The notes: generated from the sequence alone by a model not told the origin. DNA of 8,735 bases from JAZGBC01 sp036444495 (GCA_036444495.1 JAZGBC010000117.1:1-8735); one strand, 5' to 3'; counted from the stretch's first letter, positions 1 to 8,390 are shown. Made by a program: numbers and translations.

Positions 1-809
1 ATGAGCAGCCCGCCCGCCCCGAAGAGGTTTTCGAGGATGTCGTTGATCGATCCCGAGCGGCCGAAGATGAGGATCAGGGCGAGCCCGATGACGAACGGCG
101 GCGTGATGATGGGAAGGATCGAAAAAATCTTGATGACGTTGCGGTAGCGCGACATCGAACGCACGGTGTAAAGCGCGAAGACGAGCCCGAAGAAGGTGCT
201 GGAAACGCCCACGCAAAGCGCCAGAAACAGCGAATTCATGAAGACCCGGCCGGTCCCGAACTCGGCCGCGATCGTGAAGAATTGCAGGGGCGCGAAGGCG
301 CCAAACCTGTCGAACAGCACCTTGATGAGGATGGTCGTCACCGGGAAGAAGATGAAGAGCACCACCGTCGTCACGATGAGGATGATGGCGCCGGTCATGA
401 ACGCGTCCCCGCGCACGTAGCCGAGCCGGGCGAAGGCCATCGCCATGATGCCGCCAAGGGCGATCAACTGGACGGCGGCGCCGAGCCCCAGGCCGCCGTC
501 ATCGAAATTGGCGCCGACAATTATTCCGCCGAGAGTGAGCCCGGCGACCCACAGGTCGAAACGGCGTGCCGTGATCGCCGCGAGGCCCCGCCACGGGCGA
601 AACAGGTAAAGAATGAAGGCTGCGAGCGGCACCAGCGACAGGTTGGCCGATCGCCACGCCAGCTCGTCGAATATCTCGTCCCAGGTCGATTCGACAAGCC
701 CGTACTCGAGGCTATACCACGGCAACACCGCGAAGCCGGCGATGCCGATCACCGACCAGACGGCGACGGGGTTGACGGAAAGGATGCGGGACCGGGCGAG
801 GGCGATCAC
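1..809 (-). CDS. ABC transporter permease, iron(III)/AfuB-FbpB-like, 3' part cut by window edge
   Basis: Inner-membrane permease of a binding-protein-dependent ABC importer. Only the first 269 codons are inside the window. I read the minus strand from GTG at 809 and found a continuous frame with hydrophobic segments at about residues 15-33, 56-70, 86-100, 110-129, 137-166, 189-216 and 231-250. Residues 189-216 (starting FMNSLFLAL) resemble the start of the BPD_transp_1 permease domain. The TPPFVIGLALI segment and the GRSGSINDIL loop resemble FbpB/AfuB/SfuB-type iron(III) permeases. Such proteins are usually 500-720 residues with two permease domains, so much of the gene lies to the left. The frame is the same as the upstream binding-protein gene, separated by its TGA. 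GTG 809 is the only usable start before the first membrane segment, and no Shine-Dalgarno sequence precedes it. A hairpin lies just upstream. The family call is firm; the substrate is not. Confidence 0.86.
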   Translation of the reverse strand, partial: MIALARSRILSVNPVAVWSVIGIAGFAVLPWYSLEYGLVESTWDEIFDELAWRSANLSLVPLAAFILYLFRPWRGLAAITARRFDLWVAGLTLGGIIVGANFDDGGLGLGAAVQLIALGGIMAMAFARLGYVRGDAFMTGAIILIVTTVVLFIFFPVTTILIKVLFDRFGAFAPLQFFTIAAEFGTGRVFMNSLFLALCVGVSSTFFGLVFALYTVRSMSRYRNVIKIFSILPIITPPFVIGLALILIFGRSGSINDILENLFGAGGLL

Positions 810-829
810 GATTCGATCCGAATAGAGGA

Positions 830-853
830 GGGGCGGCCCCGGAGGACCGCCCC
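830..853 (-). promoter_or_regulatory. Intercistronic RNA hairpin with UNCG-type loop
   Basis: On the minus-strand transcript two 10-nt arms (GGGGCGGUCC and GGGCCGCCCC) pair fully with one G-U wobble around a UCCG loop closed by C-G, which is a UNCG tetraloop. It sits between the binding-protein stop (873-875) and the permease GTG (809). No U-run follows (UCCUCUAUUC), so it does not look like an intrinsic terminator. In ABC operons such hairpins commonly protect the binding-protein mRNA from 3' decay and lower expression of the downstream membrane genes. That role is inferred here. Confidence 0.65.
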
Positions 854-872
854 CAAGATCAACAGCTCTCGA

Positions 873-1898
873 TCAACGGGCCATGGGCTTGATTTCCTTG
901 GCCCAACGGTCGATGAGGTGACGCCGGGTCTCGTCCGAACCGTACTTGACGAAGTCGTAGTCGATCAGCTTGACCGATTCCAAGGGAATCGCCTCCTTGG
1001 GCACGGCCGCCTTCAAGTTGGTCGGCACCTGGAAGGCCTTGACCGTGGGCCCAACCTCCTGGCCCTCCTTGGAGAGCGCCCAGTCGACGTACAGCTTGGC
1101 GTTCTCGAGGTTGCGCGCGCCCTTGATGATGCTGAGGCCGCCGATCTCGTATCCGGTGCCCTCGCACGGCACGACCAGTTCCAGCGGGAATCCGTTGGAC
1201 AGTTCCTTGGCGTGATCGTGCAGGAAGCCGATGCCGATCATGGTCTCGCCGCGGGCCGCGTTCTTGCCCGGCGCCGAGCCGGACTTGGTGTATTGGCCGA
1301 TGTTCTTGTGGAGCTTGGCGAAGTACTCGAACGCCTTGTCCTCGCCCCACAACTGGACGAAGGTCGCGGTCGCCGTGTAGGCGGTGCCCGAGCTCTGCGG
1401 GCTCGCCACCTGGACCAGGCCCTTGTAGATCGGCTTCACGATATCGGACCAGCAAGCCGGCATGGGCAGGCCGTTCTTCTCCAGCAAATCGGTGTTGACA
1501 CTGAAGCCGAGCACGCCGGCGTAGATGCCGGTGGAGTGATTTTGCTTGCTGGTTGCCGGGTTGCGGAAGCGCTCTCCCAGTTCCGGAATCCGGGGAGACT
1601 TGTAGGAGACCAGCAAGCCGTTGACGCCGGCCTGGCTGTGCGGGTCCAGGGTGCCGCCGTACCAGATGTCGCCCTTGGGGCTGTCCTTCTCGGCCAGGAT
1701 CTTGGCGAAGGTGCTGCCCGAGCCCGTGCGGGTCATCGATACCTTGACGTTGTACTTGGCGCTGAACACGTCGACCGCCTTCTGGCACCAGTCGGGCTGC
1801 ATGGAGCAGTAGACGACGAGGCGGCCCTTGGCGTCGGCCGTGCCGATGCTGGCCGCCATGACGGCGGCCGCGGCTAAGGGAATGATGAATTGGCGCAT
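873..1898 (-). CDS. Periplasmic substrate-binding protein of AfuA/FbpA-type ABC importer
   Basis: Captures a solute in the periplasm and delivers it to the permease encoded just downstream. The protein has 341 residues. A signal peptide covers about residues 1-23 (hydrophobic LAAAAVMAA, then a TADA cleavage-like site before KG). The mature chain opens with RLVVYCSMQPDWCQKAV, typical of bacterial extracellular binding proteins of the iron(III)/AfuA group. Later blocks are GDIWYGGTLDPH (77-87), GFSVNTDLLEKNGLP (131-145) and GTGYEIGGLSIIKGARN (247-263). Four cysteines are present (31, 38, 149, 245). The start ATG at 1898 has a good Shine-Dalgarno sequence, GGGAGGA, 5 nt upstream. The adjacent Tyr-Tyr pair that binds Fe3+ in FbpA proteins is absent. 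Actinobacillus AfuA, first annotated as an iron carrier, is known to bind hexose phosphates, so the ligand may be an organic phosphate or another anion rather than iron. The family call is strong; the ligand is unknown. Confidence 0.93.
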   Translation of the reverse strand: MRQFIIPLAAAAVMAASIGTADAKGRLVVYCSMQPDWCQKAVDVFSAKYNVKVSMTRTGSGSTFAKILAEKDSPKGDIWYGGTLDPHSQAGVNGLLVSYKSPRIPELGERFRNPATSKQNHSTGIYAGVLGFSVNTDLLEKNGLPMPACWSDIVKPIYKGLVQVASPQSSGTAYTATATFVQLWGEDKAFEYFAKLHKNIGQYTKSGSAPGKNAARGETMIGIGFLHDHAKELSNGFPLELVVPCEGTGYEIGGLSIIKGARNLENAKLYVDWALSKEGQEVGPTVKAFQVPTNLKAAVPKEAIPLESVKLIDYDFVKYGSDETRRHLIDRWAKEIKPMAR

Positions 1899-1918
1899 TT
1901 TGTTCCTCCCTGAAGATA

Positions 1919-1947
1919 ATATTATTTCGCAATATCCAGTGTGCCGA
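1919..1947 (-). promoter_or_regulatory. Candidate promoter of the ABC importer operon with AT-rich palindrome
   Basis: On the minus strand TCGGCA (1947-1942) and TAATAT (1924-1919) are separated by exactly 17 nt; each matches the sigma-70 consensus at 4 of 6 positions. The -10 lies inside a perfect 10-bp palindrome ATAATATTAT (1916-1925), part of GATAATATTATT. Predicted transcription would start near 1912, giving a very short leader that still holds the Shine-Dalgarno sequence. The palindrome could be an operator. It resembles half of a Fur box (GATAAT followed by its inverse) but lacks the full 19-bp array. Inferred from sequence only. Confidence 0.35.
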
Positions 1948-1966
1948 TTTCAGGGTTATCGGGCAA

Positions 1967-1981
1967 GCCGCGCAACGCGGC
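1967..1981. repeat. Perfect GC-rich inverted repeat in the divergent intergenic region
   Basis: GCCGCG (1967-1972) and CGCGGC (1976-1981) form a perfect 6-bp inverted repeat around CAA. It lies between the divergent transporter and mmsA genes, about 20 bp upstream of the proposed transporter -35 element and 136 bp from the mmsA start. It could be an operator for a shared regulator or a cruciform/hairpin; no regulator gene is visible in the window. Confidence 0.4.
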
Positions 1982-2037
1982 CGGATGGCCAAGCCGCCGC
2001 CATGAAATGGGCCCGTATCGACGAGACTTGGTATGAG

Positions 2038-2059
2038 GCGCTACCCCCTTTCGGGGCGC
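2038..2059 (+). promoter_or_regulatory. Possible leader hairpin upstream of mmsA
   Basis: GCGC, a TA bulge and CCC on the left (2038-2046) can pair with GGGGCGC (2053-2059) around a C/T-rich loop. It ends 57 nt before the mmsA start. Whether it is transcribed is unknown, because I could not identify a convincing mmsA promoter in 1990-2100. No U-run follows it. Treat it as a weak structural observation. Confidence 0.25.
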
Positions 2060-2116
2060 ATTTCCCTGGTCTATTCTCGCTCGCAAGGACAGCAAGAAAC
2101 GCCCGAGGGAGGACCG

Positions 2117-3616
<1,500 letters not shown>

Positions 3617-3621
3617 CCTCC

Positions 3622-4485
3622 GTGCGGCTCTTGACCTTCGACAAGGGCGGGCGCCCGGTCCCGGGCGTGCGCCGTGACGGGGCCATCGTCGATCTCTCGC
3701 TCGCGGCGCCCGATCTGCCGAACGATTGGCCGGCGATCCTGAACGCCGGCGCCCTGGACCGGGTTGCCGCGGCGGCGGAGGCCGCGAGCGCCGAGGCGCT
3801 TGTCCCGGCCGAAGGGGTCACGCTGCTGCCGCCCATACCGCGGCCGCCCAAGATCCCCGCCATCGGACTCAATTACCGCTCCCACGCCAAGGAAATCGGC
3901 CTGGAGATCCCTGAGTATCCCATCGTCTTCGTGCGCTGGCCCGGCTCCATCGTGGGCCACGAGCGGCCCATCGTGCGCCCGAAGTTGAGCGAGCAGTTCG
4001 ATTTCGAGGGCGAGTTGGCGATTGTCATCGGCACCGGCGGGCGCGCCATCCCGCGCGGCAAGGCGCTGGACCACGTTCTGGGGTACTCGGCCTTCAACGA
4101 CGGCTCCTTGCGCGACTATCAGTTCTCGTCCAGCCAATGGACCATGGGTAAGAACTTCGACGCCTCGGGCTCCTTCGGGCCGGACATCGTGACCGCCGAC
4201 GAATTGCCGCCGGGTGCGGCGGGCCTCGCCATCCAGTGCCGCTTGAACGGGGAAGTGGTCCAGGACAGCAACATCGACGACCTCATTTTCGGCGTTGCGG
4301 ACCTGGTTTCCGAGTTGTCCAACGTCATGACGCTCGAAGCCGGCGACGTCATCCCGACCGGCACGCCGCCGGGTGTCGGTTTCGTGCGCAAACCGCCGCT
4401 GTTCATGAAGCCGGGCGATGTCTGCGAGGTGGAGATTGAGGGCATCGGAACCTTGCGCAACCCGGTGGTTGGCGAAGGCGCATAG
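3622..4485 (+). CDS. Fumarylacetoacetate hydrolase (FAH) family protein
   Basis: Probable metal-dependent enzyme acting on an oxo or enol acid (hydrolase, decarboxylase, isomerase or hydratase; the family covers all of these). It has 287 residues: a small N-terminal domain (1-72) and the FAH fold. Visible motifs are GLNYRSHAKEIG (82-93, with the catalytic-type His88), the acidic metal ligands in DFEGELAIVIG (Glu129, Glu131), Asp160 in FNDGSLRDYQ, Lys177 in GKNFDASGSFGP, and TGTPPGVGF (246-254). Start GTG 3622 comes 5 nt after the mmsA stop. The intervening bases are CCTCC, so there is no Shine-Dalgarno sequence and translation is probably coupled to mmsA. The N-terminus MRLLTFDKGGRPVPGV matches the usual family opening, which supports this start. 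The exact substrate cannot be read from sequence. The mmsA linkage suggests a branched-chain or dicarboxylic oxo-acid route. Confidence 0.93.
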   Translation: MRLLTFDKGGRPVPGVRRDGAIVDLSLAAPDLPNDWPAILNAGALDRVAAAAEAASAEALVPAEGVTLLPPIPRPPKIPAIGLNYRSHAKEIGLEIPEYPIVFVRWPGSIVGHERPIVRPKLSEQFDFEGELAIVIGTGGRAIPRGKALDHVLGYSAFNDGSLRDYQFSSSQWTMGKNFDASGSFGPDIVTADELPPGAAGLAIQCRLNGEVVQDSNIDDLIFGVADLVSELSNVMTLEAGDVIPTGTPPGVGFVRKPPLFMKPGDVCEVEIEGIGTLRNPVVGEGA

Positions 4486-4538
4486 GATGATCGCGCTGTC
4501 CCGTGGTCGCCGAGCGATGCCACTCTTTGGCTGTAGGG

Positions 4539-4567
4539 TTAGATTCCTCGTCGTGCTCTGGTAGTAT
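4539..4567 (+). promoter_or_regulatory. Candidate pgk promoter with extended -10
   Basis: An extended -10 TGG-TAGTAT (TG at 4559-4560, hexamer 4562-4567, 4 of 6 to consensus) is preceded at exactly 17 nt by TTAGAT (4539-4544), a poor -35. This would start transcription near 4574 and give a leader of about 110 nt before pgk. It implies pgk need not rely on readthrough from mmsA. Pattern match only. Confidence 0.35.
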
Positions 4568-4616
4568 GCGCGCACACCGAGCCCCCTAATTGCCGTGAAA
4601 CACTCGGCTAGGGCCT

Positions 4617-4661
4617 TGCACCGGACGGCCGGTTATGCACCATTCTGGCCCGGCGCCCGGG
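4617..4661 (+). promoter_or_regulatory. Two small inverted repeats in the pgk leader
   Basis: First, ACCGG/CCGGT around ACGG (4620-4633), flanked by a direct/self-complementary TGCA pair (4617-4620 and 4635-4638). Second, CCCGG/CCGGG around CGC (4649-4661). If the promoter near 4562 is real, both hairpins fall in the untranslated leader, the second ending 24 nt before the pgk start. No U-run follows either, so they are not terminators. A role in mRNA stability or translation is possible but unsupported beyond their position. Confidence 0.28.
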
Positions 4662-4685
4662 GCAGTTCACCGTTACAAGATAGAG

Positions 4686-5906
4686 ATGCCGGCCTTCAAA
4701 ACTCTCGACGATCTGGATGTTGCGGGCAAAAGCGTCCTGGTTCGCGTCGATTTCAACGTGCCCATGCAGGAGGGGCGGGTTGCCGACACCACGCGGATCG
4801 AGCGCGCCATTCCCACCATCGAGGAGCTGGCCCGGCGCGGCGCGCGCGTCGTGCTGATGTCGCACCTGGGCCGGCCGGGCGGTCGGAAGATCGACAGCCT
4901 GTCGCTCGAGCCCGTGGCCCGGCCGCTGACGGCCATGCTGCACGGCCGGCCCGTGGTCTTCATCGAGGATTGCATCGGCACGGCCGTGCAGGAAGCGGTC
5001 GAAGACCTGGACGACGGCGACGTGGCGCTGCTGGAGAACCTGCGGTTCCATTCGGGCGAAGAGGTCAATGAGGTGGAGTTCGCCTCGGCGTTAGCCAAAC
5101 TCGGCGACCTTTACGTCAATGATGCTTTCTCCACCGCGCACCGGGAACATGCCTCGGTCGAGGCCATAACCCATCTGATCCCCTCGGCCGCCGGCCGCCT
5201 GATGCAGGCGGAGTTGGACAACCTGAGCGCGGCGCTCACCGATCCCAAGCGCCCCCTTGCCGCGATCGTCGGCGGCGCCAAGATCTCCTCCAAGCTCGGC
5301 CTGCTGGAAAATCTGGTCGACAAGACCGACCTGCTGATCCTTGGCGGCGGCCTGGCGAATACTTTTCTCCACGCCCTGGGGGTCGAGGTGGGGACCTCGC
5401 TGTGCGAGAAAGAGATGACGCGCCACGCGCGCGATCTCATGAAAAAGGTGAAGAAGACCGATTGCACCATGTTGATTCCGGTGGATGCGGTGCTGGAGTC
5501 CGACCTGGCCGCGGGCGCCGAGACCAAGACGGTGCCGATCAAGCGGGTGCTCAAGGACCGGATGATCATGGACATCGGCCCCAAGACCAGCGACGTGATC
5601 TGCGAGCGGCTCGAGGGCTGCCACACGGTCATCTGGAATGGGCCGCTGGGCTGCTTCGAGGTGCCGCCCTTCGATACCGGGACCGTGACCGTGGCGCACA
5701 AGGTGGCCGAGCTCACCCGTGACGGCAAGCTGTTCAGCGTGGCGGGTGGCGGGGAAACCCTGGCCGCTCTTCGCCAGGCGGGTGTCGCCCAGGACTTTTC
5801 CTATCTCTCCACCGCCGGCGGCGCGTTTCTGGAGTGGCTACGGGGCAAGACCCTGCCCGGCATCAAGGCGTTGGAAGCCGCGGCCAAGGAATACCCTGAG
5901 GCATAA
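4686..5906 (+). CDS. pgk: Phosphoglycerate kinase
   Basis: Cytosolic enzyme transferring a phosphate between 1,3-bisphosphoglycerate and ADP (glycolysis) or the reverse (gluconeogenesis). It has 406 residues, full length for the family. N-domain substrate motifs are VRVDFNVPM (19-27), Arg37 in TTRIERAIPT, SHLGRPGG (59-66), ENLRFHSGEE (117-126) and NDAFSTAHREHAS (145-157). C-domain nucleotide motifs are GGAKISSK (196-203), GGGLANTF (220-227), VIWNGPLGCFE (315-325), GGGET (354-358) and STAGGAFLEWL (375-385). I chose ATG 4686 because MPAFKTLDDLDVAGKSVLVR is the usual family opening. An in-frame ATG at 4635 would add 17 untypical residues, and neither start has a strong Shine-Dalgarno sequence. 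Minor variants are AFST in place of the common AFGT and GGGET in place of GGGDT. The gene stands alone between the FAH-family gene (200 nt away) and a convergent kinase, without gap, tkt or fba beside it. Confidence 0.97.
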   Translation: MPAFKTLDDLDVAGKSVLVRVDFNVPMQEGRVADTTRIERAIPTIEELARRGARVVLMSHLGRPGGRKIDSLSLEPVARPLTAMLHGRPVVFIEDCIGTAVQEAVEDLDDGDVALLENLRFHSGEEVNEVEFASALAKLGDLYVNDAFSTAHREHASVEAITHLIPSAAGRLMQAELDNLSAALTDPKRPLAAIVGGAKISSKLGLLENLVDKTDLLILGGGLANTFLHALGVEVGTSLCEKEMTRHARDLMKKVKKTDCTMLIPVDAVLESDLAAGAETKTVPIKRVLKDRMIMDIGPKTSDVICERLEGCHTVIWNGPLGCFEVPPFDTGTVTVAHKVAELTRDGKLFSVAGGGETLAALRQAGVAQDFSYLSTAGGAFLEWLRGKTLPGIKALEAAAKEYPEA

Positions 5907-5941
5907 AATCCCGTAGGGGAAAAAGTCCGCTGCCGCTGGTA

Positions 5942-7204
5942 TCAGTCCTTTTGCACGCGCATGGCCGGCAGGCGCAGGCTGACCCTCGTGCCCTCGCCTG
6001 GCTGGCTGCGGATTTCGAAGCGCCCGCCGTGCAATTCGGTCAGCGACTTGGCGAGGGGCAGTCCGAGGCCCGTGCCCTCGAACTTGCGGTTCAGCGCCGA
6101 GTCTACTTGGCCGAAGGGAGCCATGGCCTTGGGCAGGTCTTCAGGCGCGATGCCGATGCCGGTGTCCATGACCTCGAATACGAAAGCCCCGTCGTCGGCG
6201 AGGAAGGCGCGCAACTCCACCCGGCCACCCTCGGGCGTGAATTTTAGCGCGTTGGAAACCAGGTTGATCAAGACCTGGCTGAGCTTGACCTTGTCGGCGT
6301 AGAGACTGACGCCATCGCTATCCAGGTGGGTTGTGAGGCTTAGACCCGCTTGTTCGGCCCGCGTCACGGTCAGGCGCTCGACCGACTCGATCAATGCCGC
6401 CGGGTCTACCGTTTCCTCGGCAAGGCTCATCTGCCCGGCCTCGATCTTGGCGGCGTCGAGGATATCGTTGATCAGGACCAGGAGGTGACGCGCGCTGTTC
6501 GCGATATCGCCGGTATAGCCCTTGTATTGCTCGTTTTCCAGCGGCCCCAGCATCTCGCTACTCATGATGTCCGAGAAACCGATGATGGCGTTGAGCGGCG
6601 TGCGCAACTCATGGCTCATGTTGGCCAGGAATTCGCCCTTCGTCCGGCTCGCCGTCTCGGCGACTTCCTTCGCCCGAAGCAAGGCCTGCTCGCGCCGCTT
6701 CAACTCGGTGACGTCGTTCGCCGTGCCGCGAAAACCCAGGAAGTCGCCCGTTGCCGAACAGTAAACCGGCAGGCCGCTCAACAGAAACTCGCGCGCCGCC
6801 CCGTCGCGGTTAGGAATTTCGATGTGAATATCGCGAAACGGCTGGCGGCCCTTCTGTGTAGTCAGGCGGTCCAGGATGTCATTGGGCTCGGAGAGTAGAT
6901 CGGTGAGCCGGCGGCCGGTCAACTCGTGGGGATGATAGCCCAGCGCCTCATTGACCCGGGGCGAGGCGAAGGTGAGCACGAGGTCGCGGTCGGCTTCCCA
7001 AACCCAATCGCTCACCAGGCGCGTAATGTCCTCGAGGCGCTCCAAGGCTGCCGTCAGCTTGGCGCGGATCTTCTCCGGCTCGATCTTCTCCTCGGCAAGC
7101 CCATAGTGGGGCGCGGGCGGGGCTGCGTCCCTTTCCGGCGCCTCGCGGGCCTCGTTCCGGCCCGGCCAGGTTATGGGGTTGAACTTTTTCGGCTCTGCCG
7201 ACAT
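5942..7204 (-). CDS. Soluble PAS-domain sensor histidine kinase
   Basis: Two-component sensor kinase that autophosphorylates on His and passes phosphate to a response regulator, which is not encoded here. It has 420 residues and no membrane segment or signal peptide, so it is cytosolic. A charged, Pro-rich N-terminus (1-45) precedes a helical linker, then a PAS domain (about 60-165) with VWEADRDLVLTFASPRV, LGYHPHELTGR and a PAC end GFRGTANDVTELKRRE. The dimerisation domain carries His198 in SHELRTPLNAIIGFSDIM. The ATPase domain has the N box NLVSNALKF (Asn318), G1 DTGIGI (347-352), the F-box-like APFGQVDS and G2 GTGLGLPL (377-384). The stretch after His198 (LGPLENEQYKGYTGDIANSARHLLVLINDI within 219-248) resembles the PleC/DivJ/PdhS group. 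ATG 7204 lies 10 nt after the DUF2336 stop with no clear Shine-Dalgarno sequence, suggesting translational coupling. The frame extends further upstream, but that part overlaps the DUF2336 gene and looks non-coding. Confidence 0.94.
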   Translation of the reverse strand: MSAEPKKFNPITWPGRNEAREAPERDAAPPAPHYGLAEEKIEPEKIRAKLTAALERLEDITRLVSDWVWEADRDLVLTFASPRVNEALGYHPHELTGRRLTDLLSEPNDILDRLTTQKGRQPFRDIHIEIPNRDGAAREFLLSGLPVYCSATGDFLGFRGTANDVTELKRREQALLRAKEVAETASRTKGEFLANMSHELRTPLNAIIGFSDIMSSEMLGPLENEQYKGYTGDIANSARHLLVLINDILDAAKIEAGQMSLAEETVDPAALIESVERLTVTRAEQAGLSLTTHLDSDGVSLYADKVKLSQVLINLVSNALKFTPEGGRVELRAFLADDGAFVFEVMDTGIGIAPEDLPKAMAPFGQVDSALNRKFEGTGLGLPLAKSLTELHGGRFEIRSQPGEGTRVSLRLPAMRVQKD

Positions 7205-7214
7205 GCTATACGAC

Positions 7215-8390
7215 TCAATCGCCCTCGGTTTCCTCGTCCTTTCCGGACTCCGCAACGCGCTCGATCGCCTCTTGGTAGGCGGGGTCGCGGCGCCAACGTT
7301 TGACCACTTCGACGGCGGCCTTGGCATTGATCCTATCGTAGATCATGAGTGCGCGCGAGAGTTCTCTCGGATCGATCACTCGCCGGCCCGGCCTGCCGCG
7401 GCGGCTGAGCAGGAAGATCGTGGCGAAACTCGGCTTCGGCATCTCCAGCGCACGGCAGGCGATCGCCAGACCTTCGCCGCCGCTATCGTAAATCGTTTCC
7501 TGCAGGCGCGGGGGCTTGAGCCCGCTTAGCTCGCCGAACAGGGCCTCGAACAGCCGTATCTCGCCCTGCCGAAGCACTTGGATCAAAAACTCCGGCGTCA
7601 CTTCTCTTTGCTGGACCAGCCGATGCGCCAGCAGGCTGGCAGAGTCCTTGGCGCTCGGGTCCTTGCTATGCTGTTCGGGGTCGCCGGTGATCGACGAGGC
7701 CACGCCTTCGAGGTGATCGTCCAATTCGCTCGGGTGAACGTCGAAGTTTTCCACGATATAGCCGCGCAACGCAGCCGAGACCCAAAGGTACATGCGTTCG
7801 GCCAGCTCTGCCGGCAAATCCTTTCGCTGGACCAAGGGTTCCTGGTAGGTGTCGACGCGGCGCGACTCTTCGGCCAGGTATTCGAGTGTCGCCTTGGAGA
7901 TTCGTGCGTCCTGGTTTTCCAGCAGCACCTTGATGACATCGGTGTTGCCGTTCTCGACCAGCGCGTCGGAGACGTGCTCGCTGATCGAGCGGCGCATGGC
8001 GATGGCAAGCTGGTGCTGTTGGGTACGGTGCCGGACGATCTGGATCAGCTCGATATCGCGCAGTACCGCCGATTTCTTCAGGACCGGTTCGGCGACCTCG
8101 ATCTCGTCGTTGGCCAGCATGACGACAAGGTCGTGGGGCGGGTGGGACGACCTGGACAGGCGTTCGCTCAAATCCCGGCGCACCGCCATCTCGCACTCGA
8201 GGATGAGCTTACGCAGGATGTCGCCCATAAGCGCGCGTTCGCGATCGCTCAGGACGTCTCCCGTCTCGGAAAAGAAATCGCCTATCGTCGCGGTAAGTTT
8301 CCTGCGGGCCTCCAACGACTTGTCGAGCGCCAAGTCGAGCAGGAACTGAAGGTCCTGCCCCGACCCATTCGCTGGAAGTGAATCTTGCAC
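7215..8390 (-). CDS. DUF2336-family protein, function unknown
   Basis: I recognise the alphaproteobacterial DUF2336 family, whose biochemical function is not established. It has 391 residues and no signal peptide or membrane segment. The N-terminus DLQFLLDLALDKSLEARRKL (13-32) is the typical family opening. Residues 88-175 are helical, repeat-like blocks: LVVMLANDEIEVAEPVLKKS, LIQIVRHRTQQHQLAIAMR, VSDALVENGNTDVIKVLLEN, ARISKATLEYLAEES. They resemble degenerate HEAT-type repeats, which suggests a protein-binding scaffold. The tail is acidic (GKDEETEGD). Start GTG 8390 was chosen because the family opening follows it and GAGG lies just upstream. The frame runs open to 8711, but that part crosses an AT-rich region with uncharacteristic residues. 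The kinase gene begins 10 nt after its stop, so they are probably one operon and the product may act with the kinase. That link is inference. Confidence 0.87.
   Translation of the reverse strand: MQDSLPANGSGQDLQFLLDLALDKSLEARRKLTATIGDFFSETGDVLSDRERALMGDILRKLILECEMAVRRDLSERLSRSSHPPHDLVVMLANDEIEVAEPVLKKSAVLRDIELIQIVRHRTQQHQLAIAMRRSISEHVSDALVENGNTDVIKVLLENQDARISKATLEYLAEESRRVDTYQEPLVQRKDLPAELAERMYLWVSAALRGYIVENFDVHPSELDDHLEGVASSITGDPEQHSKDPSAKDSASLLAHRLVQQREVTPEFLIQVLRQGEIRLFEALFGELSGLKPPRLQETIYDSGGEGLAIACRALEMPKPSFATIFLLSRRGRPGRRVIDPRELSRALMIYDRINAKAAVEVVKRWRRDPAYQEAIERVAESGKDEETEGD

Noticed and set aside
282..1877. Long plus-strand open frame of 531 codons opposite the transporter genes
   Set aside because: It is an antisense shadow of high-GC coding DNA: Arg/Gly/Asp/His-rich with no family motifs, while the opposite strand holds two recognisable transporter proteins.
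1915..1936. Full Fur box upstream of the transporter
   Set aside because: Only one GATAAT and one inverted copy are present; the third hexamer is lost (TCGCAA), so the match is not good enough to annotate as a Fur site.
2033..2116. 28-codon N-terminal extension of mmsA
   Set aside because: No ribosome site at 2033, while GAGGGAGG sits just before ATG 2117, where the family's normal N-terminus begins.
5907..5923. Short inverted repeat TCCC/GGGA between the convergent pgk and kinase genes as a terminator
   Set aside because: The stem is only 4 bp. A T-rich run follows it on the minus strand, but the structure is too weak to call an intrinsic terminator.
7205..7327. 41-codon N-terminal extension of the histidine kinase
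   Set aside because: It overlaps the C-terminal codons of the DUF2336 gene in another frame and is a basic, Ser/Pro/Arg-rich shadow; ATG 7204 is the natural start.
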